A stretch of DNA of 16,708 bases from Bacteroidota bacterium (GCA_013286985.1 JABDEQ010000058.1:241-16948), one strand, 5' to 3'; shown: positions 6,143 to 14,440, counted from the first letter of the stretch. Notes: generated by a model from the letters alone, not told the origin. Translations and numbers: made by a program.

Positions 6143-8593
6143 ATGAAACTACTTATTACTAAAATACAATACCTGCTGCTCCTGCTTATTATTAGCGGAG
6201 CCGCAGCAGCACAAACTGCCAAACCAACCGGAACGGTTTCGGGCACGCTGCTTGATGAGCAAAGCAAACCTTTTGGCTACGCTACAGTAAGCCTGCTAAA
6301 AGCCGCAGATTCATCGATGGTTAAAGGAACATTGAGCAATGATGCCGGCGTGTACACCTTTGACAACATTGCACCAGGCAATTATATTATTAAAGCAACA
6401 ACGGTAGGTTACGACGCCGTAAAAAGCGCTGCTTTTACCACAACTGCTATAAAGCCAGGTTTTATTGCCGCGACGTTAAAAATGCATCCGGCAAGCCGCT
6501 CTCTAAATACAGTTACTATTTCTGCAACAAAACCATTAATTGAACACCAGGTTGACCGCACGGTGATGAATGTGGAGAATAGTGTGCTGGCAGCAGGAAA
6601 TTCGGCCATGGATATTCTGGAACGGGCACCGGGTGTATCGGTTGATAAAGATGATAACATCAGCCTAAAGGGAAAACAAGGCGTTACCGTGATGATAAAT
6701 GATAAGTTAACCTATCTCAGTGCCGCACAACTGGCAACGCTGCTTCGCTCTACTGATGGGGCAACTATTCAATCTATCGAAATTATCCCTAACCCTTCGG
6801 CAAAGTATGATGCTGCGGGTAACTCGGGCATCATCAACATCAAACTAAAAAAGAATAAACAAGCGGGCACAAACGGAACCATTACAGCGGGTACCGGCTA
6901 TGGCCAATATTGGAAAGACAATGAAACCCTTACCTTAAATCATAAGGACGGCAACCTGAATGTATTTGGCACCTTTAGTCATAACGATAATAAATACACA
7001 CAGCAAATTGGGCTAAAGCGCATCATTACTGATAGTACCGGGCACCAAACGTTTTTTAATCAAACTACTGCCATGCCGCAGGTAAATCATAATAATAGCT
7101 ACCGCCTTGGGGCCGACTATGATCTATCATCCAAAAACACAATTGGTTTTGTGGTAAGTGGTTATTTTAATGGCGAGGATGATAATTTTAACAATTATAC
7201 TAACATAGGCAAAAGCTTTACCGAAGTTGATTCATCATTGCACACCGTGTCAGCTATTCATCAAACTTATCATGACATCGCATTTAATTTAAATGATTCG
7301 TACAAAATAGATACCGCCGGCCAGGAAATAAGCGCAGATCTGGACTATTCAAATTTCAGAAATGGCTCAATAGCCTCTTACGTTACCGATTTCTTTTTGC
7401 CGAATGGAGCTGTGCAACAACCCCAACAGTTTTTAGGGAACATTACACCATCAAACATCGACATCAGGACCGGGAAAGTTGACTATGCAAAACCTTTAAC
7501 CAAATCGTTAAAATTGGAAACCGGTTTAAAATACAGCGATGTAAAAACAGATAACAATCTATTTCAAACAGAATCACAAACAGATCCTTATGTAGATAAT
7601 AATCATTTTGTATACGATGAGAAAGTTGATGCGGGATACGTAAGCTTAAACAAGGATTTTAAAGGTTATTCGGTAAAAGCCGGCTTAAGGGGTGAGTATA
7701 CCCAATCATCTGCAGTAGGCGATTCAGCAAACGTGGTTCAAAGTATCCCGAGGCATTATTTTGATCTTTTCCCAAGCTTGTTTATTAATCATACCATTAA
7801 TGATAAAAATGAAATGAGTTTCTCTTACAGCCGCCGCATTGACAGGCCGCAATATGATAACCTTAATCCGTTTGTTTATCACCTTGATCCTTATACTTAT
7901 CAAAAAGGTAATCCCTACTTAAAGCCACAGTATACCAATAATTTTGAGTTTGATTATACCTATAATAAAAGCATCACCCTAACACTTGGATACAGCAAAA
8001 CTACTGATGTAATTACCCAAATACCCGGAACTGACCCAACAACCAAGGTTTCATTTGTGACACAGGAAAACTTACAGGAACAAAATGCTTATAATGTTAA
8101 CCTGTACGCACCATACACGATAGCCAAATGGTGGGAAGGCAATGTAAATGCAACAGCCTTTTACCTTGGCTTTAAATCAAATGACCTGGAAGGCGGAAAT
8201 CTGGACAACGGACAATGGGCCTACCAGATAAGGGCAACACAAACGCTTACCCCTTTAAAAGGATTTAAATTTGAAACAACCACCCAATATCAATCAGCAT
8301 TAACCTACGGCCTGTTTTATGTGAAGCCTCAATATTCAACAGATGCGGGTGTAAGCCACTCATTTGCGGATAAGAAACTAAATGTAAAGCTTTCAGTAAG
8401 CGATATATTTAATACCCTCACCAATAATGTTACCAGTAATTACGAGGATAATAACCTGGCTATTAATCAAAAACGCGAAAGCCGCATTACCAGGTTAACG
8501 TTAACCTACAACTTTGGCAACAATTCAATTAAGGCCCGGCAGCATCAAACCGGTGCCGATGAAGAGAAAAACAGGGTAAAGGGAGCTAATTAA
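6143..8593 (+). CDS. Outer-membrane beta-barrel protein, TonB-receptor-like (OMP_b-brl_3 type)
   Basis: This 816-residue outer-membrane protein begins with a signal peptide (residues 1-23, ending SGAAAA before Q24). A carboxypeptidase-regulatory-like beta-sandwich follows at about 28-112 (VSGTLLDEQSKPFGYATVSL, GNYIIKATTVGYD). A plug-like domain covers about 122-240, with DILERAPGVSVDKDDNISLKG, the VTVMINDK segment and SIEIIPNPSAKYDAAG. The barrel carries the family signature SYSRRIDRPQYDNLNPF and KGNPYLKPQYTNNFE. These are marks of the Bacteroidota outer-membrane beta-barrel family related to TonB receptors. No SusD-like partner lies beside it. The barrel ends near TLTYNFGNN and is followed by about 20 hydrophilic residues, so the C-terminus is not the usual terminal aromatic. 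The gene is monocistronic, preceded by the phased repeat and ended by a strong hairpin. The substrate is unknown. Confidence 0.93.
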   Translation: MKLLITKIQYLLLLLIISGAAAAQTAKPTGTVSGTLLDEQSKPFGYATVSLLKAADSSMVKGTLSNDAGVYTFDNIAPGNYIIKATTVGYDAVKSAAFTTTAIKPGFIAATLKMHPASRSLNTVTISATKPLIEHQVDRTVMNVENSVLAAGNSAMDILERAPGVSVDKDDNISLKGKQGVTVMINDKLTYLSAAQLATLLRSTDGATIQSIEIIPNPSAKYDAAGNSGIINIKLKKNKQAGTNGTITAGTGYGQYWKDNETLTLNHKDGNLNVFGTFSHNDNKYTQQIGLKRIITDSTGHQTFFNQTTAMPQVNHNNSYRLGADYDLSSKNTIGFVVSGYFNGEDDNFNNYTNIGKSFTEVDSSLHTVSAIHQTYHDIAFNLNDSYKIDTAGQEISADLDYSNFRNGSIASYVTDFFLPNGAVQQPQQFLGNITPSNIDIRTGKVDYAKPLTKSLKLETGLKYSDVKTDNNLFQTESQTDPYVDNNHFVYDEKVDAGYVSLNKDFKGYSVKAGLRGEYTQSSAVGDSANVVQSIPRHYFDLFPSLFINHTINDKNEMSFSYSRRIDRPQYDNLNPFVYHLDPYTYQKGNPYLKPQYTNNFEFDYTYNKSITLTLGYSKTTDVITQIPGTDPTTKVSFVTQENLQEQNAYNVNLYAPYTIAKWWEGNVNATAFYLGFKSNDLEGGNLDNGQWAYQIRATQTLTPLKGFKFETTTQYQSALTYGLFYVKPQYSTDAGVSHSFADKKLNVKLSVSDIFNTLTNNVTSNYEDNNLAINQKRESRITRLTLTYNFGNNSIKARQHQTGADEEKNRVKGAN

Positions 8594-8599
8594 TAAACA

Positions 8600-8635
8600 A
8601 AAAGCCCGGACTGTTAAAAAATTGTCCGGGCTTTT
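8600..8635. terminator. Bidirectional rho-independent terminator
   Basis: A perfect 12-base stem, AAAAGCCCGGAC (8600-8611) with GTCCGGGCTTTT (8624-8635), encloses a 12-base AT-rich loop. The GC-rich core is flanked by A and T runs on both sides, so it can end transcription from either direction. It lies 7 bases after the stop of the plus-strand barrel gene and 16 bases past the stop of the convergent DUF4249-like gene. Confidence 0.92.
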
Positions 8636-8650
8636 ACTTTTAAGCAGATA

Positions 8651-9457
8651 TTACTGCACCAAAAATTGCAAAGTATCGGCCTGCATAGCCGTAAAAATCC
8701 CTACCCCATTTACCACGTTAGTTGGCTGATTTGACAGATTTGAAGATGTTGAGCCCGAAGCATTGCTGGTTAACAAATTAATATATTCCTGGTTTACGCT
8801 GCAAAGTATTACCTGGTAATGCCCATAATAAGCAAACGTGCGCTGCGTAAACGGATAGGCTGCGGCGCGGTTGGTATTTAATTCAAAATTGGTTGTTGCG
8901 TTTCCAAAACGGGTACTGGCCGGAAAAGAAATACCATCTAAATTATTAAACACCAATATATGGTTAAGCGAGTCGGGGTTGGCCCAGCTCACAACATTAA
9001 GCGTATCTAAAGGATTGTTGTTCCCTAATAAAGCATCAATTGTCATTCCAGTATGCTGAGTTGTAAAATTAACCGGCTTGGCGGGCATAATTGTCTGTGC
9101 CGAAACAGCGTAACTCAAATAGTTAAACTTTAGGGTATACGTTTTGCCCGTTGCTAAAAAAGTGGAATCAGCATAAGTATATGTTCCGGCTGTTGACTCA
9201 GCCAACTGTATTGTATTACTGCCATCTGAAATATTCAGCTTTAATCCTTTAATTGCTGTGCCATATACTGCAGTATCGGTAAGTACTTTTTGCATAAATA
9301 CCTTTACGCTGATAGGCTTACCGACTACCAGGTAGCCCTGTACTACCGGTAAATTGGTGTTGGCATTAGTAGTAGCATCTTTTTTGCAGGCATTAAGTAC
9401 TATTGCCATAATTAACAGCAACAGGATATTTTTTATTGGGTGTTTTTTTATTTCCAT
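8651..9457 (-). CDS. DUF4249-like outer-membrane-associated lipoprotein
   Basis: This 268-residue protein has a lipoprotein signal peptide: basic start (MEIKKHPIKN), a hydrophobic run, and a lipobox LNAC with the acylated Cys at residue 24. The mature part begins VVQGYLVVGKPISVKVFMQK and continues as beta-rich immunoglobulin/transthyretin-like segments (GTYTYADSTF, GKTYTLKFNY). This resembles DUF4249 proteins, which in Bacteroidota are routinely encoded straight after a TonB-dependent receptor carrying a regulatory-like domain. The start overlaps the receptor's last 10 bases, indicating translational coupling. It probably sits in the outer membrane and assists the receptor in binding or signalling; the true function of the family is not established. 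It is somewhat short for DUF4249, so the family call rests partly on context. Confidence 0.75.
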   Translation of the reverse strand: MEIKKHPIKNILLLLIMAIVLNACKKDATTNANTNLPVVQGYLVVGKPISVKVFMQKVLTDTAVYGTAIKGLKLNISDGSNTIQLAESTAGTYTYADSTFLATGKTYTLKFNYLSYAVSAQTIMPAKPVNFTTQHTGMTIDALLGNNNPLDTLNVVSWANPDSLNHILVFNNLDGISFPASTRFGNATTNFELNTNRAAAYPFTQRTFAYYGHYQVILCSVNQEYINLLTSNASGSTSSNLSNQPTNVVNGVGIFTAMQADTLQFLVQ

Positions 9458-12198
9458 CGTAAACTTAGTGTAATGTTTGGGGTAAAACCCAGGTAATCAA
9501 CATTGGTGGCAATAGCAGCATTATTTTGAATTTGATATTCTTTGTACCATACATTGGTATGGTTATACACATTAAAGAGTGATATCCCTATACTGCCTAT
9601 TTTATTACCACTTATCTTTAATAGATCATAAGTGGCCGAAAGATCGAGCCTATGATAATCGGGCAGGCGCAATTCATTTTTGCCGCTAACGGTGTACGCC
9701 GTTGTTGCATTACCATCGAGTGTAGAAATGGTATAGGTAGTAAGCGGCGCAGTATAAGGATGCCCGGTGCTGAATAACCAAACTGCTGAGAAATTCCATC
9801 GGTAATAGTGATACATATTAATGGTTTTAAACTCGTGCCTTACATCCTGATCGGCCGGGAAATAATTGTTTCCAAACACAGCAAATTTGTCTTCGGCCTG
9901 GCCCAGGGTATAACTTATCCACCCGGTGTAGTTGCCCAATTTTTTTTGCAGTAAAACTTCAATTCCTTTTGCATACCCTGTGCCGTTGTAAAAATCCTGG
10001 GTAAGCGTAGCTATACTTCCGGGGAAAGCATTTGTTTGCCGCAAGGTATATTCTGTTAGGCCCGATAGCGTTTTGTAATATCCTTCCACATCAATCAAAA
10101 ACTTGTCAGTTTCATAACTCACACCACCCATGTAATGCCTCGCCATGCCGACAGGTATATTGGTATTGTTGGATAACAACCAGAAATTGCGGTTCCCGTT
10201 TAAAATGTCTTCCTGCGTTACCTGGTTCATAAACTGGTAAAACTGCCCGGTAGCTGCCTTCAGTGTAAAATGATCGGTAAGCAAATAACTGGCAGAAAAA
10301 CGTGGTTCGGTGTACAATTTGCTGGTTGGCCCAAACCATGTCTCGCGTACACCGGGTTGCAAGTGCAGCTTATCATTAGGGTCTATCAGCAATTCGGCAT
10401 AGCCGCCTCCCGAAAAAGCACTTTCGCGCTCATTAACCAACGTGCTGGTGTCGTTTTGAACATAATTATAATTTGTACCCTGTCGCGTTAAGAAACCACC
10501 ATAGGCAAACTTCATTTTGTTGTTCATTTCCCAGTTCCATTCAGATTTTACGCCAACATCGTTCAGGCTGTTCTTCTCAACAATACCCGATTCAAAACTC
10601 ACCGGATCGCCATTGCTATCGTCAATTGTTCCGGCTGTTGACCGGTTTCTATCATTAAAAAAGGATGAATAGGTGATGAAAGTATTTGAATAGACGTTTT
10701 TACTCCATTTTTTAAACCATTTTACGCTGCTACCCAAATTGCCATATTTGGTATAGTCGGTTATATTAATACTATTAACTGATGACGTTAAAAATGAAGG
10801 TATTTGCAGCGCCCTGCTGTTATTGGTTTCGTCTTCGCCATTATATAAGCTCCAGGTGAGCACGTTATTTTGATCGATACGGTAATTATAGTGCAAATCG
10901 GCATCGTAAAAATGTGATGCCGGTGTAGTTTGTTCCGGTCCTCCGGGACCACCCCTGCCGGGACCTCCTCCTTGAACGGTTGACGTATTAAACTGATCGA
11001 ATATTTTATTGTATAAAGGCCCCTGATACGACCTGCGGAAAGCGAGCACCAGTGTTGATTCATTATTTACTGGTATTTCGGCAAACGCATTAACACTCAG
11101 CAAGCTCAGGTCAACACCATAACTGGCATCGTTTTTATTGCCATCCTTGCCATTAATTTCGGTAACGCTGGAAAGACGACCGCCAAATTGCGACGAGAAA
11201 CCACCTTTATATAGCTGCACGTCTTTTACCGCATTACTGTTAAAGGCACTGAAAAACCCATAAAGGTGGTCAACCTGGTAAATTGTAAAACCATCAAAAA
11301 CAACCAAATTCTGATCGGGGGTGCCACCGCGTACATAGGCCCCCGAAGAAGATTCGTTAGTTGCCGCCACCCCCGGCATCAGCTGAAAAGCTCTGAGGAT
11401 ATCTTTTTCACCGATATTTGGCAGCTTATCCAGGCTGGCCGGATTTAACTCTAATACACCAACCTTTTTGGTATCGGTATTCATCACGCCGCTTTTTTTC
11501 CCGGTAATGGTTACCTCATTCAAGGTGTTTAATGCTGTAAACAATTCAATTACCAGCGGCTCCTTTATTTTTTTGGCATCGAGCCTTATTTTTTCGGGTT
11601 GATAGCCTGAATTGGTTATCTCAACCACACAGGTATCCGAAGGAATGTTAAACAAAATGAAATTTCCGTCGTTCCGGGTAATGGTTGTTAAATGCGTGTT
11701 GCGGATACTTATCGATGCAGATGGCAGCGGTTCGCCTGTACCCTGATCCACCACCCGGCCACTTATGCTAAACATAAAATGGCTCGGGGGCTCCACGGGA
11801 TCGGGCAACAGAACAGGCTTAATACCGCCGGAGGCAATATTATCGCTTTTGTTTGTCTTTTTTAGCCGGGCAAGGTCATCCGTATTTTGCAGAATATAAA
11901 TTATGCCATTGGCTTCTATCCAATAATGTAAACCAAACTCGCTGCATACCTTACCGAGTGCATCCTGTAGCCTATCGTTAAAAAAGTGCTCCACAACGTC
12001 CATCTTTTGCAGCGAATCGCGCTCGAAAACGATGTTCAGATGGTAATCGAGCGCAAGGGTATCCAGCATCTTATCGAGCGAGCAGGTGTAGAATTTACTA
12101 ATAGAATTTTTCTTTAAGATTTTTTGAGTTTGTGATTGCTGCGAAAACCCACAAAAAGCAACAGCAACAAATAATAAGAGCAGTAATAATTTCTTCAT
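9448..12198 (-). CDS. STN-domain TonB-dependent receptor
   Basis: This 916-residue protein is a TonB-dependent outer-membrane receptor. Residues 1-20 form a signal peptide. An STN (secretin/TonB short N-terminal) domain spans about 36-103 (DKMLDTLALDYHLNIVFE to WIEANGIIYIL). A carboxypeptidase-regulatory-like domain follows at about 144-220 (SISGRVVDQGTGEPLPSASI). The plug at about 245-350 includes IGEKDILRAFQLMPGV, SGAYVRGGTPDQNLVVFDG and GGRLSSVTEI. The barrel then runs to the terminal SLRWK. A Gly/Pro-rich insert (residues about 410-421) lies in an early extracellular loop. STN domains usually contact a FecR-type anti-sigma factor in the periplasm, but the neighbours here are a LytS-type kinase and LytTR regulator 104 bases upstream on the same strand. 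It is translationally coupled to the DUF4249-like lipoprotein. The substrate is not evident. Confidence 0.94.
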   Translation of the reverse strand: MKKLLLLLLFVAVAFCGFSQQSQTQKILKKNSISKFYTCSLDKMLDTLALDYHLNIVFERDSLQKMDVVEHFFNDRLQDALGKVCSEFGLHYWIEANGIIYILQNTDDLARLKKTNKSDNIASGGIKPVLLPDPVEPPSHFMFSISGRVVDQGTGEPLPSASISIRNTHLTTITRNDGNFILFNIPSDTCVVEITNSGYQPEKIRLDAKKIKEPLVIELFTALNTLNEVTITGKKSGVMNTDTKKVGVLELNPASLDKLPNIGEKDILRAFQLMPGVAATNESSSGAYVRGGTPDQNLVVFDGFTIYQVDHLYGFFSAFNSNAVKDVQLYKGGFSSQFGGRLSSVTEINGKDGNKNDASYGVDLSLLSVNAFAEIPVNNESTLVLAFRRSYQGPLYNKIFDQFNTSTVQGGGPGRGGPGGPEQTTPASHFYDADLHYNYRIDQNNVLTWSLYNGEDETNNSRALQIPSFLTSSVNSINITDYTKYGNLGSSVKWFKKWSKNVYSNTFITYSSFFNDRNRSTAGTIDDSNGDPVSFESGIVEKNSLNDVGVKSEWNWEMNNKMKFAYGGFLTRQGTNYNYVQNDTSTLVNERESAFSGGGYAELLIDPNDKLHLQPGVRETWFGPTSKLYTEPRFSASYLLTDHFTLKAATGQFYQFMNQVTQEDILNGNRNFWLLSNNTNIPVGMARHYMGGVSYETDKFLIDVEGYYKTLSGLTEYTLRQTNAFPGSIATLTQDFYNGTGYAKGIEVLLQKKLGNYTGWISYTLGQAEDKFAVFGNNYFPADQDVRHEFKTINMYHYYRWNFSAVWLFSTGHPYTAPLTTYTISTLDGNATTAYTVSGKNELRLPDYHRLDLSATYDLLKISGNKIGSIGISLFNVYNHTNVWYKEYQIQNNAAIATNVDYLGFTPNITLSLRWK

Positions 12199-12302
12199 TC
12201 AGTTTGATTTCAGTCAACCGAAAGTGCAGTATATGGATAGCGATAGAAAATAAATGAGATAAGCGAACTTAAAGCGCCGACAAAATGGCGATATGTGCAG
12301 CT

Positions 12303-13016
12303 TCATTCCGTTTTATCGCTCGTCATTTTATGAATAACATCGCGGTAATTATCGCTTAAGGGCAATTCTGCATTGGTAGTAATTATTTTGCCCCTTCTGA
12401 TATACAAAACATGGTCAATATTGATGATGTACGACTTATGCACCCTATAAAATTGCCCGGAAGGCAACTGTAGCTGCAATGATTTAATACTGATACGCGA
12501 TAAAATTGGTTTAGCCTGATTCACCAGGTTTACTTTTACATAATCTTTCAGTCCCTCAACATACTCCACATCGCTAAAATTGATTTTTACCAGGTTATAA
12601 TCTGCATGAATAAAAAAATGGTTCTTTTTATTAATTATTTCTGTCGGTGTCTTTTTTCGGAGATCAAACTGAATTTGAGCTTTATAACAAGCCTTCAAAA
12701 AGCGTTCTAATGGTACGGGCTTCACCAGGTAATCTATTACATCCAACTCAAAACCTTCTATGGCAAATTTTTCATAAGCGGTAACAAATATCACCATCGG
12801 CTTTTTAATAAGGCTCCTGACTAATTGTAAGCCGTTAAGCCCGGCCATTTGTATATCGCAAAATATCAGGTCGATATCTTCCTTTTGCAGCAGCGTTAAG
12901 GCATCACTGGCGGTGCGGCATTGTGCTACTACCTGAATGTAGTTTACATGTTTTAAGCTGTCTTCCAACAGGTCGAGTGCCAGGGGTTCATCATCAACCA
13001 GTATACATCGTATCAT
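12303..13016 (-). CDS. LytTR-family response regulator
   Basis: This 237-residue protein is a two-component response regulator with a LytTR DNA-binding output domain. The receiver covers residues 1-118: acidic pair D8/D9 in ILVDDEP, phospho-acceptor D54 in DLIFCDIQM, T79 in IFVTAYEKFA and the conserved K99 in DYLVKPVP. All catalytic positions are intact. The LytTR domain follows at about 130-230, with VEYVEGLKDYVKVNL, the FYRVHKSYIINIDHV core and LPLSDNYRDVI. It overlaps the kinase gene by four bases (ATGA), so the pair is translationally coupled. LytTR proteins bind direct repeats about 21 bp apart; one such repeat occurs at 6029-6059. The gene ends 104 bases upstream of the STN-domain receptor, which may be in the same transcript or have its own promoter. 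Confidence 0.95.
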   Translation of the reverse strand: MIRCILVDDEPLALDLLEDSLKHVNYIQVVAQCRTASDALTLLQKEDIDLIFCDIQMAGLNGLQLVRSLIKKPMVIFVTAYEKFAIEGFELDVIDYLVKPVPLERFLKACYKAQIQFDLRKKTPTEIINKKNHFFIHADYNLVKINFSDVEYVEGLKDYVKVNLVNQAKPILSRISIKSLQLQLPSGQFYRVHKSYIINIDHVLYIRRGKIITTNAELPLSDNYRDVIHKMTSDKTE

Positions 13017-14041
13017 TTTAAGTGTATTTGCAGGTTTACCTTATAGATGTTATTGCTATCCTCTATAAATAACCTATGTGTTTTGGGGTAAAGTAATTGC
13101 AGCCTGCGTTTTACATTGTTTAAGCCTATACCATGACTTTCATCTTTATTTAAATCATTGGGGTTATAGGCATTCTCAATCATAAAAACCAGTATATCTT
13201 CATTAGTTAGTAAAGTAATATCTATAAAGGGGTTTGCCACATCGCCGATGCCATGTTTAAAGGCGTTTTCAACAAAAGGTATCAACAGCATGGGCTCAAT
13301 TGTTTTTTGGGGCGAATCAATTTTAAAATGAAAATTTACTTTTACTGCGTCCCTAAAGCGCAGTTGCTGCAAATCGATATAACTGCGTAAATAATCTTCT
13401 TTTTGTTGAAGCGTAATATGGTCTTTATCATTAATATAAAGCATATACCGCATCAGTTTTGAAAACTGGATTAGTGTGGGTTCAACCGAAACCGGATTTA
13501 AGCGCGATAATGCCACCACACTGTTTATCACATTAAAAATAAAATGCGGACTGATCTGCGAACGCAGAAATCCCAGTTCTGAAATAAGGGCGGCATTGGC
13601 TATATTGCTCTTGTTATTAATTATTTTAAACTGTTCGGCCAGGTACCGGTAGGCAAAACTGGCGGCAGTAATAGCAGCCAGCGGCAGTAAACTAAACCCA
13701 AACGGAGGTGGTGGGCCGCCATGCCCATAGCGCATAAAAAAGGGCGGATTGTGCGGTCGGGTATGAATAATAATCAGATCGAGTATAGTAAATAAGGATA
13801 TCAGCAGAAAAAAGTATGCACCAACATTCCTTTTTAACACAAAGGGTATTAAAAAGAAAGCATTTACATAAAATTGTGTGGCCAGCAACACATTAACCAG
13901 TACAAAATGCCATGGCAAAAAAGGCCTGTGAGGCATATCCGTATAGGGCCGGGACATAAAGGGTAAAATGGTAATAAAAGCCCAAAACAAAATGTGTATC
14001 AGAACTTCAAATATTACTGCAGGTTTAAAACTTTTTAACAT
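13013..14041 (-). CDS. LytS/YpdA-type sensor histidine kinase
   Basis: This 342-residue membrane sensor kinase is the partner of the overlapping LytTR regulator. Four membrane segments are visible at about 9-28, 43-68, 73-92 and 116-134. The positive loop KRNVG between segments 2 and 3 sets the N-terminus and kinase inside. The His_kinase domain follows: phospho-acceptor H166 in SQISPHFIFNVINSV, the N-box LLIPFVENAFKHGI (N259) and the G-box HGIGLNNVKRRL. Both predicted outward loops (29-46 and 93-116) are rich in His, Met, Pro and aromatic residues, including the HGGPPPPFGF run. There is no large periplasmic sensor domain, so the input is sensed in or near the membrane or comes from a partner protein. 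A terminator and a 222-base gap separate it from the upstream peptidase unit, so it begins its own transcript. Confidence 0.94.
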   Translation of the reverse strand: MLKSFKPAVIFEVLIHILFWAFITILPFMSRPYTDMPHRPFLPWHFVLVNVLLATQFYVNAFFLIPFVLKRNVGAYFFLLISLFTILDLIIIHTRPHNPPFFMRYGHGGPPPPFGFSLLPLAAITAASFAYRYLAEQFKIINNKSNIANAALISELGFLRSQISPHFIFNVINSVVALSRLNPVSVEPTLIQFSKLMRYMLYINDKDHITLQQKEDYLRSYIDLQQLRFRDAVKVNFHFKIDSPQKTIEPMLLIPFVENAFKHGIGDVANPFIDITLLTNEDILVFMIENAYNPNDLNKDESHGIGLNNVKRRLQLLYPKTHRLFIEDSNNIYKVNLQIHLK

Positions 14042-14046
14042 GCAAA

Positions 14047-14054
14047 CAAAAGTA
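14047..14054 (-). promoter_or_regulatory. Candidate -7 box abutting the kinase start codon
   Basis: On the minus strand TACTTTTG (14054-14047) matches TAnnTTTG fully and ends five bases before the kinase ATG. No TTG lies at the expected 19-21 bases upstream, so the promoter is incomplete. If used, it would give a leaderless or nearly leaderless mRNA, as also suggested for padR. A chance match in AT-rich DNA is quite possible. Confidence 0.3.
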
Positions 14055-14087
14055 GCCGATTTTAAAGCCAGGGCCTTTTATAATAGA

Positions 14088-14126
14088 CTATAAGGCAAAT
14101 TGTGCCGACCAGTGCCGCAATTATAG
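14088..14126. repeat. Compound inverted and direct repeat upstream of the kinase gene
   Basis: The outer arms CTATAA (14088-14093) and TTATAG (14121-14126) are inverted repeats. Inside them AATTG (14098-14102) pairs with CAATT (14118-14122), and GTGCCG occurs twice exactly 10 bases apart (14102-14107 and 14112-14117). It sits about 46-85 bases upstream of the kinase start, a suitable place for an operator. No cognate regulator can be assigned. Confidence 0.35.
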
Positions 14127-14144
14127 GTATAAATTAATTCCACA

Positions 14145-14159
14145 CCCCTTCAAAAGGGG
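14145..14159. other. CCCCTT/AAGGGG hairpin with three-base loop
   Basis: CCCCTT (14145-14150) and AAGGGG (14154-14159) form a perfect six-base stem around CAA. It has no U-run on either side, so it is not a convincing terminator by itself. It lies between the terminator of the peptidase unit and the repeat upstream of the kinase gene and may be a protein site or RNA-stabilising structure. Confidence 0.3.
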
Positions 14160-14197
14160 CTTAAATGGCTTGTTTTAACACTATTTAACTAAATTGG

Positions 14198-14219
14198 AAA
14201 AAGCCCGGTAAACCAGGGC
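14198..14219 (-). terminator. Rho-independent terminator of the peptidase / small-protein unit
   Basis: On the minus strand GCCCTGG (14219-14213) pairs with CCGGGC (14208-14203), with one bulged base and a TTTA loop, and runs straight into five T (14202-14198). It lies 45 bases after the small gene's stop at 14264 and separates the M14 peptidase unit from the kinase transcript. Confidence 0.75.
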
Positions 14220-14263
14220 AGTTTATGAACTTAAAAATTGAGATGGCTGCTTGCCAACGGTAA

Positions 14264-14440
14264 TTATTGCTGCCTTATTAATTCTCTTATTTTATCGATT
14301 AAAAACGAGGTCTCTTCTATGTGATGCGCTTGCAGTTTTTTAAATCGCTCCTCGATGGACAAGCTTTCATCATCTACATATTTGCGGACTTTAATCCACT
14401 TGTAAGTATTTAATATTTCGGCTTTTTCTGCTTCGTCCAT
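14264..14440 (-). CDS. Small helical protein of unknown function
   Basis: This 58-residue protein is encoded on the same strand as the M14 peptidase, starting 11 bases after its stop codon and ending 45 bases before a terminator. It begins MDEAEKAEILNTYKWIKVRK and continues with DDESLSIEERFKKLQAHHIEE and a final FLIDKIRELIRQQ. It is highly charged, almost surely all-helical and cytosolic, with no signal peptide and no cysteine. I do not recognise a family. The tight spacing, intact frame, protein-like composition and following terminator support a real gene. Its coupling to an exported peptidase may be operonic convenience only. Confidence 0.75.
   Translation of the reverse strand: MDEAEKAEILNTYKWIKVRKYVDDESLSIEERFKKLQAHHIEETSFLIDKIRELIRQQ

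Noticed and set aside
10936..10971. Gly/Pro-rich segment in the STN receptor as a frameshift or repeat expansion
   Set aside because: The frame is intact on both sides and the segment falls in a loop region of the barrel, where low-complexity inserts are tolerated. It is noted only as an insert.
12199..12302. Possible second LytTR-type direct repeat upstream of the STN receptor gene
   Set aside because: TATCGC occurs twice on the minus strand but 48 bases apart, not 21-22, and CCGCTGGTCA is absent. No phased repeat was found here.
14085..14115. GCACTGGTCG on the minus strand resembles the 10-mer CCGCTGGTCA (7 of 10)
   Set aside because: The sequence 21 bases away matches it at only 4 of 10 positions, so there is no paired half-site. 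Treated as chance.
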